64,000 nt of DNA from Muriicola sp. Z0-33 (GCF_026126425.1 NZ_JAFMPW010000012.1:1-64000); one strand, 5' to 3'. Positions 50,057-60,783 are shown, counted from the first letter of the stretch. Notes: generated from the sequence alone by a model not told the origin. Numbers and translations are program-made.

Positions 50057-50092
50057 AAAAAACGGAGCGTTTGGCGGAACGCTCCGTTTAAT
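50057..50092 (+). terminator. Terminator after amt
   Basis: AACGGAGCGTT pairs with AACGCTCCGTT (50061-50088), followed by a weak T-run. The barrel gene downstream would need read-through or its own promoter. Confidence 0.75.
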
Positions 50093-50160
50093 AACCATTT
50101 CAAGAAAATCAATTTTTACCATCTAACTACTTCCATTGGGAAGTCCTTAAATATTGAAAT

Positions 50161-51210
50161 ATGAAAACGATTACAAATACAAAATACGTAAAATTTCTAC
50201 TTTTTGCAGCATTATTAATCTCGAGTTTTACTTATGCTCAGGAAGAAGAAGAATCAGAAGAGCCAAAATTTTCACTAAGTGGCACAGTAGATGCCTACTA
50301 CAGGGCAAACTTAAATTCGGCGAATTCAGGGGATAATTATTCAGCCCCGGGTAGTTCATTTGCAAACCTACCAGGATTTGCCTTGGGTATGGCAAATGTT
50401 ATTGTAAGCTACGAAGGCGAGAAAGTTGGTTTTGTAGGGGATCTTGTTTTTGGTCCCAGGGGAACAGATGCAATTTTTGCCTCTCCCCTCTATTCGGCAA
50501 CAGGTGATATTGTAAACCAGTTATACGTTTACTGGAATGTGAGTGAAAATGTGACATTTACTTTTGGAAACTGGAATACCTTTTTAGGGTATGAGGTAAT
50601 TTCTCCGGCTGCTAATTTTAACTATAGCACTTCCTATTTGTTCTCCTACGGTCCTTTTAGCCATACTGGTTTGAAAGTAGATTTTGACCTGGGTAATGAC
50701 TGGTCTGCTATGTTAGCTGTGATGAACCCCACAGACCTTACAGAATTTAACCCTACCGGGACTTATGCCTACGGTGCCCAATTGGGATACAGTGGTCAGT
50801 TCCTGAATTTGTTAGCTGATGATGGGGCCTTCGAAATTGATTATACCGGAGGATTTGATATTACAGATAGCTTTTTCCTCGGTATCAATGCCGCCTATTT
50901 TGACGGATCGGACGACACAGGATTTGCCGGAGGCGCCCTCTATCCACAACTAAAAACTTCTGAAAACTTCACACTAGGTCTCAGAGGTGAGTACTTTGTA
51001 GAAACAGGTGATTTTGGAGCTATAGGAACAGGGTTGGAAGATTCTAGTGTATTTGCACTAACACTAACAGGAAGTGCAACCATTGGAGATCTGATTATCA
51101 AACCAGAATTGCGTTTGGACAATGCATCTGATGATGCATTCCTGGATGCGGATGGAGAACCAATCAAGAGTCTATCATCCTTTGTTCTAGCCGCTATTTA
51201 CGCCTTTTAA
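50161..51210 (+). CDS. Outer-membrane beta-barrel protein next to amt
   Basis: The 349-residue protein has a signal peptide (about 1-22, ISSFTYAQ), an acidic lead (EEEESEEP) and beta strands up to SSFVLAAIYAF. FSLSGTVDAYYRANLN and FTFGNWNTFLGYEVISPAANFNYSTSYLFSYGPFSHTG match the porin-like family with the SPAxNFNYSxSYxF signature. The position after glnK-amt suggests an outer-membrane path for ammonium or other nitrogen sources, which is inference. It ends at a strong terminator. Confidence 0.88.
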   Translation: MKTITNTKYVKFLLFAALLISSFTYAQEEEESEEPKFSLSGTVDAYYRANLNSANSGDNYSAPGSSFANLPGFALGMANVIVSYEGEKVGFVGDLVFGPRGTDAIFASPLYSATGDIVNQLYVYWNVSENVTFTFGNWNTFLGYEVISPAANFNYSTSYLFSYGPFSHTGLKVDFDLGNDWSAMLAVMNPTDLTEFNPTGTYAYGAQLGYSGQFLNLLADDGAFEIDYTGGFDITDSFFLGINAAYFDGSDDTGFAGGALYPQLKTSENFTLGLRGEYFVETGDFGAIGTGLEDSSVFALTLTGSATIGDLIIKPELRLDNASDDAFLDADGEPIKSLSSFVLAAIYAF

Positions 51211-51260
51211 AATAATGTTTATAGTTTAGTTAAGTTTGGTTATTTAGTAAGTTCAAGTCG

Positions 51261-51290
51261 ACCCCGATCTCACGATCGGGGTTTTTTTTA
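51261..51290 (+). terminator. Terminator of the barrel gene
   Basis: CCCCGATC pairs with GATCGGGG across a 4-base loop, followed by eight T residues. It overlaps the last bases of the DUF1684 gene on the other strand. Confidence 0.92.
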
Positions 51291-51941
51291 TTTCTTAAAT
51301 TCCTTCACTCCGGCAACAACAGCTGTATTTAATTCGTTTACTTTAGGCACGATCGGACAAGAATACTTTTTATTATAAGCGCAATAAGGATTATAGGCCT
51401 TATTGAAATCTATTACTATATCATCTCCGCCTGGAATAGCCAAATCTATATACCTTCCACCGCTATAGGTATCCTCCCCGTTAGTGGTATCTAAAAAAGG
51501 AAGAAAAAGATAATCTTCATAACCTTCTTCGGTCATAAGTTCCAGGTTCTGATAGATTTCCAATTCATATCTCTTGCCCTGTAACAAAAAACTGGCAATA
51601 CCGTAAAGAACTTCTTCAGATTTTCTATCCGTTGTCGTAGGCATCATAAATGGTATTGCTTCTGGTGTCCTCAGCAGATTAGCTTTCACCCTAAAATTGG
51701 TATCGGGAGGAAAAAAATCCAGCCCTTTAAAATTCTTTCGATATTTATCGGGTAAGGGTGACGTTTCCGGATTTCTGAATTCTTCATTCAGAGAATGCTG
51801 AAAAGCAAGTATGTCACTTACAATATCAGAAGAATGCTCCGGAACCGCAGTAATGGTGGTCTCGTGATATCTTTTACCGTCTTTGCAATTAAATATCAAC
51901 AAGCTTCCCAGAACAACAAAAACAACTAAAGATCTATTCAT
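51288..51941 (-). CDS. DUF1684 lipoprotein
   Basis: The 217-residue protein has a lipoprotein signal (LIFNC, Cys19). The DUF1684 domain (about 40-210) shows DILAFQHSLNEEFRNPETSPL, FKGLDFFPPDTNFRV, then the family end DDIVIDFNKAYNPYCAYNKKYSCPIVPKVN. Role unknown; the Cys and aromatic pattern recalls a cupin-like or lipocalin-like barrel. It stands alone and is convergent with the barrel gene upstream of it. Confidence 0.92.
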   Translation of the reverse strand: MNRSLVVFVVLGSLLIFNCKDGKRYHETTITAVPEHSSDIVSDILAFQHSLNEEFRNPETSPLPDKYRKNFKGLDFFPPDTNFRVKANLLRTPEAIPFMMPTTTDRKSEEVLYGIASFLLQGKRYELEIYQNLELMTEEGYEDYLFLPFLDTTNGEDTYSGGRYIDLAIPGGDDIVIDFNKAYNPYCAYNKKYSCPIVPKVNELNTAVVAGVKEFKK

Positions 51942-52104
51942 GTTTCATTTTTATAAATCAAAAATACAACATAGGTTTTTTTTTGGTTAGTTTTGATTAC
52001 AAACAACCGCGGTAAGATTACCTATTTCCACAATTACTACTGCATTTGCGTATTATTTTTTAGCGCATTGGGGTACCAATAATTAGAAATCAACTTAAGA
52101 AGAA

Positions 52105-52857
52105 ATGAACCCAGGTGCTTTAAAAATTCCTCACATTGTTGTTCTTGTGCTTTTCCTTGTACTGGGTTGTACCTCTAAAAGGCAAGAAAATCCTTCAGGA
52201 GATAAGGAGCAAAGATATTTCCCGGAGATTCATCCTGATAATTATAACGTGGCATTTCTGATTATGGATGGCACCTATAATACCGAATTTACTGCCCCCT
52301 ACGATATTTTTCAGCATACCAAATTCCGAAAAAATATCAAAGCTATGAATGTCTTTACCGTGGCCAATACACTAGAGCCTATTGTAACCTTTGAAGGGGT
52401 CCGGATATTGCCCGACTTTGATTATACCCGTGATAGTATTCCGCCAATTGATATTCTTGTGGTTCCCAGTGCGGAACATCATCTGGATTCGGATTTAGAG
52501 GACATTGAAATGCTGGCTTTTATCAGAAAAACTGACACGTCCGCCATGTTTATGACATCGCATTGTGATGGAGCGTTTGTACTGGCCAAGGCCGGACTTT
52601 TAGACAAAGTTACATCAACAACATTTCCTAGCGATATCCCAAAATACAAAGAAATGTTTCCACAACTCAGGGTAGCAGACAGTGTGCTTTTTGTTCATGA
52701 CGGCAAGTATATTACTTCGGCTGGTGGTGCAAAAAGTTTTGAAGCTGCCTTGTACTTATGTGAGTACCTTTACGGGAAGGACATTGCAGAATCATTGGCC
52801 AGGGGTCTAGTAATTAATTGGGAGCTCAATGGGTTTCCCCATCTTATTCTTCAATGA
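52105..52857 (+). CDS. DJ-1/PfpI-family lipoprotein
   Basis: The 250-residue protein has a signal ending VLGC (Cys22) and is lipid-anchored, which is less usual for this family. The DJ-1/PfpI domain (about 45-235) resembles the domain before AraC regulators: VAFLIMDGTYNTEFTAPYDIFQH, IDILVVPSAEHHLD and the nucleophile elbow FMTSHCDGAFVLAKAGLLD with Cys154-type residue. It may act as a glyoxalase, amidase or simply bind a ligand. Its last 14 bases overlap the convergent gene at 52844. Confidence 0.87.
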   Translation: MNPGALKIPHIVVLVLFLVLGCTSKRQENPSGDKEQRYFPEIHPDNYNVAFLIMDGTYNTEFTAPYDIFQHTKFRKNIKAMNVFTVANTLEPIVTFEGVRILPDFDYTRDSIPPIDILVVPSAEHHLDSDLEDIEMLAFIRKTDTSAMFMTSHCDGAFVLAKAGLLDKVTSTTFPSDIPKYKEMFPQLRVADSVLFVHDGKYITSAGGAKSFEAALYLCEYLYGKDIAESLARGLVINWELNGFPHLILQ

Positions 52858-54265
52858 TTTCATAGCGGGCATCTTTCAGGTATTCATCCACAATTTTATT
52901 GAACTCCGGAGTAATTCTCAAAAGGGCAGTGTGCTCAACTGCGTACAATTCAGTTTTATTTTTATAACCATTCTTAAGCAATTCTTCCAGGTAAAAAAGC
53001 GCTGTGCCGAAATCCTCATTCTTAGCACTAACAGAAATGATATTCAGGTAGTATTGATAATTTTGGGGATCCGTAATTGTTTTTAGCATCCATAAAAAAA
53101 GTACTGCTTCTTCATCAATTATGGACTCGGTCAGTTCAATATCAATATTGTCTTCTACCAATGCATTTAAATAGCCGATTAACCTTTTCCCCATCTGCTT
53201 TTCTACCAATTTCGCTTTGTTCTGGTATTCTCTCAGCTCTCCCATCTGATAGTTCCACCATCCCAAATTGTTGTAATTAAGGGTGGTTATATCTTCTGTC
53301 AGATTAAAATTATAGTCGTCTCTGATAAAAGATTCATTGAATAAAACTAGGTTTTCCGCCCGTCTTTGCGCCCTGTAAGTTTTATCTTTTTTCAATTCCT
53401 TTCGCCTATTAACCAGGGAGTCCACATTTATATGCGAACGATAAATCTTTATTATTTCCACCAGGCGTTCATAAGCATTGAGCATTTGCTTCTCAGAAAT
53501 GAGCGAGTTAACCTTTTGCAGGTTTTGTTTCAAGCTGGTGTTGATAAAGTTTTCGTCTTTTCCAATATTACCTTTGGCCATAGCTGAAAGTGAAAATATT
53601 TCCATGGCTTTTTCCAGATACAGCTGGTCTGGCCATTGATGCCCTCCATCAAAAACCAGCAGATTATTTGGAAACTTTATTTTATTTAACGCCTGTTTCC
53701 CTTCCAGCATATTAGTATAATTAAAATCCTCTTTCCCTACAATTCCTATAAAATGGAAAGAATTCCTAGTGGTTAGAATTTCGGTATTGGGTACAGCAGA
53801 TCCCAAAGAAATTACCCCATCTATCTGTTTTATAAATGTTGGGGCCAAAGCTGCTATTTTTGCACCCGAAGAAAATCCGGCCGTATACACCCTGTCATTG
53901 TTAATCGGAAGCATTGAAGCTACCTTATTAATCATTCTACTGGCTATTAAAATATTTTGAGCTATTGAAAGGCTATCCGAAACATTGTTAGAAGCAGCCA
54001 GCAAATAGTTATTTTTCTCAGCAGCTACCTTAAATAGCCTCAAGACCCTTTTGGTATTGCCTTCTAAATCAAAAACAAAAATGATTGGCCATTTACTGGA
54101 TCCATTAAAACTAGAGGGAAGATACAAAGCAAAACTCTCAGGAATAGAGTCGTTAATACTAAGTGAGTCTGTAATAATTCCTTTCTTTAACTTTAGATCC
54201 TGGGCATGCATACCATTAAAAGAAATACAACCCAATAGCATTAAAGAAAATAACAGTTGCTTCAT
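52844..54265 (-). CDS. Secreted alpha/beta-hydrolase-like protein with a helical C-terminal part
   Basis: The 473-residue protein starts at MKQLLFSLMLLGC with a signal peptide; the longer frame to 54325 has no support. The front half (about 40-235) looks like an alpha/beta hydrolase: ALYLPSSFNGSSKWPIIFVFD, the nucleophile elbow VYTAGFSSGAKIA and a late His in FDGGHQWPDQ. The back half (about 260-465) is helical with TPR-like spacing (FGTALFYLEELLKNGYKNK). It may be an esterase or phospholipase-like enzyme bound to partners; unknown substrate. Confidence 0.75.
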   Translation of the reverse strand: MKQLLFSLMLLGCISFNGMHAQDLKLKKGIITDSLSINDSIPESFALYLPSSFNGSSKWPIIFVFDLEGNTKRVLRLFKVAAEKNNYLLAASNNVSDSLSIAQNILIASRMINKVASMLPINNDRVYTAGFSSGAKIAALAPTFIKQIDGVISLGSAVPNTEILTTRNSFHFIGIVGKEDFNYTNMLEGKQALNKIKFPNNLLVFDGGHQWPDQLYLEKAMEIFSLSAMAKGNIGKDENFINTSLKQNLQKVNSLISEKQMLNAYERLVEIIKIYRSHINVDSLVNRRKELKKDKTYRAQRRAENLVLFNESFIRDDYNFNLTEDITTLNYNNLGWWNYQMGELREYQNKAKLVEKQMGKRLIGYLNALVEDNIDIELTESIIDEEAVLFLWMLKTITDPQNYQYYLNIISVSAKNEDFGTALFYLEELLKNGYKNKTELYAVEHTALLRITPEFNKIVDEYLKDARYEIIEE

Positions 54266-54408
54266 ATGGTGTGAAACTATCAAAAATCCGGCCAAAATTA
54301 AATTACTACCATGGTAATATGACAAATAAAAAAATCCAGCCCGAAAACATTATAAAAATTAACTTTTAAAGATAAAGATAAATGAAATCTTAAAGCTTTC
54401 AGTTGTAT

Positions 54409-54861
54409 TTATTCGACCCGTTTCTTTATCGGCGCATCTTTTACAACATCTGATAGAATAATATTTGTTCTGGTTTCACCGTACTGAATTAATTTATCTA
54501 TGAACTGCTCTAAGTGAAACTGATCTTTTAATACTACCTCCATGATAATATTTTCATTACCAGTGATGCGATAGCAATTGATCACTTCATCTAAAGTTTT
54601 AATAAGCGTCAGAAAGGGTCGTAATTTACCCATAAATGCTTTCAGGGTGATGATCGCTTTTAACTGATACCCGGCCATAGTATGAGTTACCCTGGCATGG
54701 TACCCTTCTATGATCCCAAGGTCCTCCATTTTCTTAACGCGTTCTGCAACAGCCGGAGGCGTCAGACCCACTTCCCTGCCTATACTTGCAAAGGAAGCTC
54801 TTGAATTTTTCTGAAGGGCGTTGAGAATGCTCCAATTAAGGGTATCTATCTTTACTTTCAA
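54409..54861 (-). CDS. Lrp/AsnC-family transcriptional regulator
   Basis: The 150-residue protein has a winged HTH (about 5-60: DTLNWSILNALQKNSRASFASIGREVGLTPPAVAERVKKM) and a RAM ligand-binding domain (about 70-148: MAGYQLKAIITLKAFMG, INCYRITGNENIIMEVVL). Such regulators form octamers and sense amino acids. The start is TTG (54861); no ATG is near. Divergent from the four-helix gene at 54979. Confidence 0.93.
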   Translation of the reverse strand: MKVKIDTLNWSILNALQKNSRASFASIGREVGLTPPAVAERVKKMEDLGIIEGYHARVTHTMAGYQLKAIITLKAFMGKLRPFLTLIKTLDEVINCYRITGNENIIMEVVLKDQFHLEQFIDKLIQYGETRTNIILSDVVKDAPIKKRVE

Positions 54862-54978
54862 AATTTATTTCTTATTATAATTTACTTTACAAAGCTAAAA
54901 TACAAAAACACCAATGAATTAAAAGATATTTTCCTGAAAATGGACGTAATTTTATTATATAATTGCTGAATCAGAAAA

Positions 54979-55416
54979 ATGTCCCACGATAGCTTAGGAA
55001 ATATACCGGTATATAAACAAGCATTAGATCTTTGCTCCATGAGCAGAGAGATTGCTTCATTTGTAAGTTGCAACAAAGATCTCTTAAAACTGTATCAATC
55101 TAATAGCCTTAGAGACCATATTGCTGACTCTTTACTCACAGATGCCATCCTGATACCTCAGCAAATTGCCCAGGCAGAATCTTCAGGATCGCTGGCGGTA
55201 AGAATTAAAAGTGCCTCCTTTGTAAATGTGATGATTAGAAATATCAATTCCTATTGCAATGGTCTGGAGAGAGATGGTGTGAAGGAAACGGAATATCTCA
55301 ATTTACTCCGAAGAGAAATAAGAAGTTTTCGCAAATCTTTCAAGGAATGGCGCAAATCTATTAGCAAAGGCCGCAGTGATTTAAGTTGGAATTTTAATGA
55401 TTATATGGGGTATTAA
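54979..55416 (+). CDS. Four-helix bundle protein (23S rRNA IVP-like)
   Basis: The 145-residue protein fits the four-helix bundle family named after the 23S rRNA intervening sequence protein: GNIPVYKQALDLCSMSREIA and SLRDHIADSLLTDAILIPQQIAQAESS (the usual consensus is QIRRAAVSIPSNIAEG). It carries its own basic tail (RREIRSFRKSFKEWRKSISKGRSD). Role unknown; it is not within an rRNA gene here. Nothing is seen in 55417-55556. Confidence 0.7.
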   Translation: MSHDSLGNIPVYKQALDLCSMSREIASFVSCNKDLLKLYQSNSLRDHIADSLLTDAILIPQQIAQAESSGSLAVRIKSASFVNVMIRNINSYCNGLERDGVKETEYLNLLRREIRSFRKSFKEWRKSISKGRSDLSWNFNDYMGY

Positions 55417-55556
55417 CCCTTCCAAATTCAAGGAACTTTTCAGATTAAGTACTCCCGGCAGACCAACTACGTCTTTACCTTTTCAGGGGTGTTTATAAAA
55501 ATACTTACTCAAAAAAAATGATCACGCTATCACAGATGTTCCACGGGATAAGCGAC

Positions 55557-58500
55557 TCACATGTTTCTTCTATATTGACCACCCACACTAAACAATGCAT
55601 TGGTTATTTGTCCTAGAGAGCAATGTTTGGAAGCTTCCATAAGCTGCTCAAAAATATTCTCATTATTCACTGCAGCTTGTTGTAAGTTTTTCAATTGGGC
55701 TACCCCCTCTTTGTCCTTGCGTTTATGCAATGCTTTTAAAGTATTTATTTGAGCCTGTTTTTCTTCCTCAGTTGCCCTGATTACTTCTGCCGGCAAAATT
55801 GTCGGTGATCCTTTGGAGCTTAAAAAGGTATTTACCCCGATAATCGGGAACTCCCCGGAATGTTTTAAAGTTTCATAATACAAGCTCTCTTCCTGTATTT
55901 TAGATCGTTGATACATGGTCTCCATTGCTCCCAATACCCCTCCTCGCTCAGTTATCCTGTCGAACTCTATCAATACCGCTTCTTCTACCAATGCCGTTAA
56001 TTCCTCAATAATAAAAGCACCCTGCAACGGATTTTCGTTTTTGGCCAGTCCTAATTCTTTGTTGATAATCAATTGAATTGCCATTGCCCTCCTGACAGAG
56101 TCTTCTGTCGGGGTAGTAATGGCCTCATCATAGGCGTTAGTATGTAAAGAATTACAATTGTCATAAATGGCATATAAAGCCTGCAATGTTGTTCTAATAT
56201 CATTGAAATCTATTTCCTGAGCATGCAAACTACGCCCGGAGGTCTGAATATGATACTTCAACATCTGAGCTCTTGGATTGGCGCCGTATTTTTCCTTCAT
56301 GGCCTTAGCCCAAATTCTCCTTGCTACCCTGCCAATAACTGCGTACTCAGGATCTATCCCATTAGAAAAGAAGAATGACAAATTTGGACCAAACTGATTA
56401 ATGTCCATCCCCCTGCTTAAATAGTACTCCACATAGGTAAAGCCGTTAGATAATGTAAAGGCCAGCTGTGAAATAGGATTAGCACCCGCTTCGGCTATAT
56501 GATAGCCCGAAATAGAAACCGAATAAAAGTTCCGTACCTGTTTTTGAATAAAGTATTCCTGAACATCGCCCATTAGTCTAAGGGCAAATTCTGTTGAAAA
56601 TATGCAGGTATTCTGTGCCTGATCTTCTTTTAGAATATCTGCCTGTACCGTTCCTCTGACCTGTTTAAGGGTGCTTTCTTTTATCTGGCTGTATACCTCT
56701 GCTGGTAATACATCATCCCCACTCACACCAAGAAGCAGTAATCCAAGACCATTGTTTCCTTCGGGAAGCGAACCGTTGTACTTTGGCTGAGGTACTCCCT
56801 GTTTTTTAAAAATTCCCTTTAACTTTTCCTGCACCTCTTTTAACAGTCCGTTTTCCCTGATGTACTTTTCACAATTTTGATCGATAGCGGCATTCATAAA
56901 AAATCCCAGGAGCATAGGAGCTGGACCGTTTATCGTCATACTCACCGAGGTCATGGGATCTGTCAGGTCAAAACCCGAATACAACTTTTTTGCGTCGTCA
57001 AGGCAGCAGATAGACACCCCTGCATTTCCTATTTTTCCATATATATCCGGCCGGTGACCAGGATCATTTCCATAAAGTGTTACAGAATCAAAAGCCGTAG
57101 AAAGGCGTTTCGCATCCATGTCCAGGCTCACATAATGAAATCTTCTGTTGGTGCGTTCCGGACCGCCCTCACCTGCAAACATTCTTGTCGGATCTTCCCC
57201 TGTTCTTTTAAAAGGATACAGGCCAGCAGTGTAAGGAAATTCTCCTGGCACATTTTCCTGTAAACTCCAGATCAAAAGGTCTCCCCAGGCCTTATATTTG
57301 GGTAAGGTCACTTTTGGTATTTGAAGATGGGAAAGTGAGGTGGTGTGCGTTTCAATTTGAAGGTCTTTTCCCCTTACATTGAAAGTGTATTGCGGAGCTT
57401 TGTATCGGCCTACCTTTTCCTCCCAATCTATGATCATTTGCCAATTATGAGGATCCAGATCCTTTTTGATCTTATCGAACTCCTCCAACAATAATTTGAT
57501 GAATTCAGTATTGGCATTAGATGAGGCCGCCTTTAATATTTCCGGCTCTTTTAACCCTTTGGTATCCACAAAAGCCTCTATTGAGGACGGATATTCCTTT
57601 TCTATTTGCGACATCAGGGTGAGAAATACACCATATAGTTTTTGGGCTACCTCGCCCTGTCCTTTTACCCAACCATCATATGAGCGATTATTTTCAGCTA
57701 TTTCGGAAAGGTATCTTGTCCGCGCCGGAGGGATAATAAATATCTTCTCAGATTCCGTACTTGTTGTAGCATAACCCGACTTAAGGTCTGCAGCTGTTTT
57801 TTCAACAATTTTATCAATCACCGCAGAATAAAGTCGGTTCATGCCCGGATCATTAAACTGGGAGGCAATTGTACCATATACTGGCAATTTATCCATGGCT
57901 GTCTCCCATAAGCCATGATTTCGCATGTACTGTTTCTTAACGTCTCTCAAAGCATCCAATGCCCCCCTTTTATCAAACTTATTTAGGGCAACCAGGTCTG
58001 CAAAATCCAGCATATCTATTTTTTCGAGCTGGGTGGCAGCCCCAAACTCGGGTGTCATCACATATAATGATATATCACTATGTTCAATAATCTCTGTATC
58101 CGATTGTCCTATCCCGGAAGTTTCGAGCACGATCAGATCAAACGAGGAGGCCTTTAAGACATCCACAGCCTCTTTTACATGTTTAGAGAGGGCAAGATTA
58201 GATTGCCTGGTGGCCAGGGACCTCATATACACCCGTTCATTATTAATGGCATTCATACGTATGCGATCCCCAAGTAAGGCACCTCCTGTTTTTCTTTTAG
58301 AAGGGTCAACAGACAGAATGCCGATATGTTTCTCCGGGAAATCAACCAAAAACCTGCGTACCAATTCGTCTACCAGACTAGACTTACCAGCACCTCCAGT
58401 TCCTGTAATCCCCAAGACCGGCACTGATGTAATATTGTTTTCCAAAGCCCCGAACAAGGCTGTAAATTCTTCATTCCTGTTCTCAGCAAGACTTATAAGA

Positions 58501-59015
58501 CGGGCGATAACATTTACATTATTTAGCTTTAATTCATCATCCAGGCTTTTTCCTTTACCCATCTTCAAAGCCGGCACCGGAAAATCACTCTGCTGTACCA
58601 GGTCGTTGATCATTCCTTGTAAACCCATCTTGCGCCCGTCATCAGGCGAATAAATCCGCGTAATTCCATAGTCCATCAGTGCCTTTATTTCCTTGGGAAG
58701 AATGACACCTCCTCCCCCACCAAAAATTTTGATATGTCCGGCACCCTTTTCATGAAGCAAGTCGTACATATACTTAAAATACTCATTATGCCCTCCCTGG
58801 TAAGAGGTCATGGCGATGGCATTTGCATCTTCCTGAATGGCGCATTCTACCACTTCTGCCACACTCCTGTCATGTCCTAAATGGATAACTTCCACACCGG
58901 TCGCCTGAATAATTCGCCTCATAATGTTAATGGCAGCATCATGGCCATCAAACAAAGAGGCAGCCGTAACAATACGAACTTTATTTTTTGGGGTATAAAT
59001 TGTTGTATTTTTCAT
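55557..59015 (-). CDS. icmF: Fused isobutyryl-CoA mutase with G-protein chaperone (IcmF)
   Basis: The 1152-residue protein joins all parts of a B12 mutase. Residues of about 12-145 are the cobalamin-binding domain (His25 in [14 protein letters not shown] as cobalt ligand, FGGGGGV). Residues of about 195-415 are the MeaB-like GTPase (P-loop [12 protein letters not shown] at about 202-213, [27 protein letters not shown]). Residues of about 570-1120 are the TIM-barrel mutase, with [18 protein letters not shown] and [16 protein letters not shown], the isobutyryl type rather than the methylmalonyl type. It interconverts isobutyryl-CoA and n-butyryl-CoA. Confidence 0.93.
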   Translation of the reverse strand: MKNTTIYTPKNKVRIVTAASLFDGHDAAINIMRRIIQATGVEVIHLGHDRSVAEVVECAIQEDANAIAMTSYQGGHNEYFKYMYDLLHEKGAGHIKIFGGGGGVILPKEIKALMDYGITRIYSPDDGRKMGLQGMINDLVQQSDFPVPALKMGKGKSLDDELKLNNVNVIARLISLAENRNEEFTALFGALENNITSVPVLGITGTGGAGKSSLVDELVRRFLVDFPEKHIGILSVDPSKRKTGGALLGDRIRMNAINNERVYMRSLATRQSNLALSKHVKEAVDVLKASSFDLIVLETSGIGQSDTEIIEHSDISLYVMTPEFGAATQLEKIDMLDFADLVALNKFDKRGALDALRDVKKQYMRNHGLWETAMDKLPVYGTIASQFNDPGMNRLYSAVIDKIVEKTAADLKSGYATTSTESEKIFIIPPARTRYLSEIAENNRSYDGWVKGQGEVAQKLYGVFLTLMSQIEKEYPSSIEAFVDTKGLKEPEILKAASSNANTEFIKLLLEEFDKIKKDLDPHNWQMIIDWEEKVGRYKAPQYTFNVRGKDLQIETHTTSLSHLQIPKVTLPKYKAWGDLLIWSLQENVPGEFPYTAGLYPFKRTGEDPTRMFAGEGGPERTNRRFHYVSLDMDAKRLSTAFDSVTLYGNDPGHRPDIYGKIGNAGVSICCLDDAKKLYSGFDLTDPMTSVSMTINGPAPMLLGFFMNAAIDQNCEKYIRENGLLKEVQEKLKGIFKKQGVPQPKYNGSLPEGNNGLGLLLLGVSGDDVLPAEVYSQIKESTLKQVRGTVQADILKEDQAQNTCIFSTEFALRLMGDVQEYFIQKQVRNFYSVSISGYHIAEAGANPISQLAFTLSNGFTYVEYYLSRGMDINQFGPNLSFFFSNGIDPEYAVIGRVARRIWAKAMKEKYGANPRAQMLKYHIQTSGRSLHAQEIDFNDIRTTLQALYAIYDNCNSLHTNAYDEAITTPTEDSVRRAMAIQLIINKELGLAKNENPLQGAFIIEELTALVEEAVLIEFDRITERGGVLGAMETMYQRSKIQEESLYYETLKHSGEFPIIGVNTFLSSKGSPTILPAEVIRATEEEKQAQINTLKALHKRKDKEGVAQLKNLQQAAVNNENIFEQLMEASKHCSLGQITNALFSVGGQYRRNM

Positions 59016-59158
59016 TGCTAATAAATAGGCAAATTTGCCATCGCAATTTACGGAAAATGCAAAAAAAATCCGATTACAATCAGAATTTTATAAAAATTGA
59101 TAAAAACACTCCCTCTGCATTACTAATATTCTAATTTTACAGCTCTAAAGGAAAAACT

Positions 59159-60010
59159 GTGCAAGCAACAATACTCATACTGTGCGAAGACCAAACCGGA
59201 ATTATTAGTGCTGTTACAGGCTTTATTCACCAGCGTGGCGGAAATATTATTTATCTGGACCAGCATGTCGACCAGCAAGTTGGGAAGTTTTTTATGCGTA
59301 TCGAAACCGATTTCAAAGATGAAAACACCCTGTCCGAAGATTTTAAAAAGAATTTTGAGCAGGAGCTGGCGGTACCCTATGAAATGAAATGGCGGATTTA
59401 CACCACTGATGACACCCCAAAAATGGCCATTTTTGTATCTAAATACAATCATTGTCTATACGATTTACTGAGCAGGGTTAAATCTGGTGAACTGGACGTT
59501 TCCATTCCTTTTATCTTAAGCAACCATAAAGATTTGGAGTATGTAGCCAGGCAGTTTGATGTACCATTTTACTGGATCCCGGTGCTAAAGGATAAGAAAG
59601 CTGAGGCCGAAGAACAACAGCTGGCCTTGTTACAACAATACCAGATAGATTTCATTGTCCTTGCCCGGTATATGCAAATAATAAGCCCGGGAATCATCAG
59701 TCATTTTCCTAATAAGATCATTAATATTCATCACTCTTTCCTTCCCGCCTTTGCAGGAGCTAAACCCTATCATGCAGCCTTTGAAAGGGGGGTTAAGATA
59801 ATTGGTGCTACAAGTCATTATGTAACAGAAGAACTGGATGAGGGCCCTATCATAGCCCAGGACGTTACTACGGTATCTCATGCACAAACTGTAAGCGACT
59901 TTATTGCGAAGGGAAGGGATCTCGAAAAAATTGTCCTGGCAAGGGCGGTACAATTGCATTGCAATAGAAAAACAATGGTATACAATAACAAGACCGTAAT
60001 TTTCTCCTAA
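59159..60010 (+). CDS. purU: Formyltetrahydrofolate deformylase
   Basis: The 283-residue enzyme releases formate from 10-formyl-THF. Residues 1-80 are an ACT domain (ILILCEDQTGIISAVTGFIHQRGG). The formyltransferase-like domain (about 85-283) has the catalytic set INIHHSFLPAFAGAKPYHAAFERGVKIIGATSHYV (Asn, His) and DEGPIIAQDV (Asp). The start is GTG at 59159. It supplies formate for purine synthesis and balances the one-carbon pool. Confidence 0.95.
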   Translation: MQATILILCEDQTGIISAVTGFIHQRGGNIIYLDQHVDQQVGKFFMRIETDFKDENTLSEDFKKNFEQELAVPYEMKWRIYTTDDTPKMAIFVSKYNHCLYDLLSRVKSGELDVSIPFILSNHKDLEYVARQFDVPFYWIPVLKDKKAEAEEQQLALLQQYQIDFIVLARYMQIISPGIISHFPNKIINIHHSFLPAFAGAKPYHAAFERGVKIIGATSHYVTEELDEGPIIAQDVTTVSHAQTVSDFIAKGRDLEKIVLARAVQLHCNRKTMVYNNKTVIFS

Positions 60011-60075
60011 TAGATCATATCGCCGCAAGTTTAACGTTATAATATAAATATTGCCCTCAATTTAAATCCTTATAT

Positions 60076-60783
60076 ATGCTTAAGAGAGTCTTATTGTTTA
60101 TCGTTGTATTCCAATTTTTGGGATGTGGTGAGTTGCAAAATGTTGTAAATCAAATCCCTGGTGGAGGAACCCCAATCAGTACAGCTGAAATTGCAAACGG
60201 ATTAAGAGAGGCCCTGAATATGGGAATAGACAAACAGGTCTCCAAACTTACAAGGGAAGATGGGTTTTTTAAAAATGAACTCGTAAAAATAGTACTCCCT
60301 CAGGAATTACAGAAAGTAGACAAAACGTTAAGAGATATTGGCCTTGGCAATCTGGCAGATGAAGGTTTAAAAGTACTCAACCGGGCCGCCGAAGATGCAG
60401 TAAAGGAAGCTACACCGATATTTGTGACTGCCGTTAAGGATATCACTTTTGCAGATGCCAGAAACATCTTGCTTGGCAATGAAGACGCTGCCACACAATA
60501 CCTCATAGGCACCACCAGTGAGCCGCTGTATAGCAAATTTAATCCGGTGATTAAAAAGTCATTCGAAAAAGTAGGAGCAGATCAAATCTGGCGTAATTTA
60601 ATTACCAAATACAACAACCTGCCGCTTACCAACAATGTTAATCCAGACTTGACAGATTACGTTACCAAGGAGGCGCTGTCCGGCGTATTTACAATGATTG
60701 CTGTCGAAGAAAAGGAGATAAGGAATTCACTTTCATCAAGAACAACAGTCCTGTTGAGAAAAGTATTTGCCCTACAGGATTAG
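60076..60783 (+). CDS. DUF4197 lipoprotein
   Basis: The 235-residue lipoprotein has a signal ending FLGC (Cys17). The DUF4197 part covers nearly all the rest: EIANGLREALNMGIDKQVSKLTREDGFFKN, IVLPQELQKVDKTLRDIGLG, FADARNILLGNEDAATQYLIGTTSEPLYSKF. Common in Bacteroidota and Proteobacteria with no known role. Follows purU by 65 bases, and may share its transcript. Confidence 0.92.
   Translation: MLKRVLLFIVVFQFLGCGELQNVVNQIPGGGTPISTAEIANGLREALNMGIDKQVSKLTREDGFFKNELVKIVLPQELQKVDKTLRDIGLGNLADEGLKVLNRAAEDAVKEATPIFVTAVKDITFADARNILLGNEDAATQYLIGTTSEPLYSKFNPVIKKSFEKVGADQIWRNLITKYNNLPLTNNVNPDLTDYVTKEALSGVFTMIAVEEKEIRNSLSSRTTVLLRKVFALQD

Noticed and set aside
54979-55416. Intervening sequence in a 23S rRNA gene
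   Set aside because: The protein family is right, but no rRNA sequence flanks it.
60076-60783. Hairpins in the purU-DUF4197 region as a purine riboswitch
   Set aside because: The spacer is only 65 bases and shows no purine-riboswitch core.
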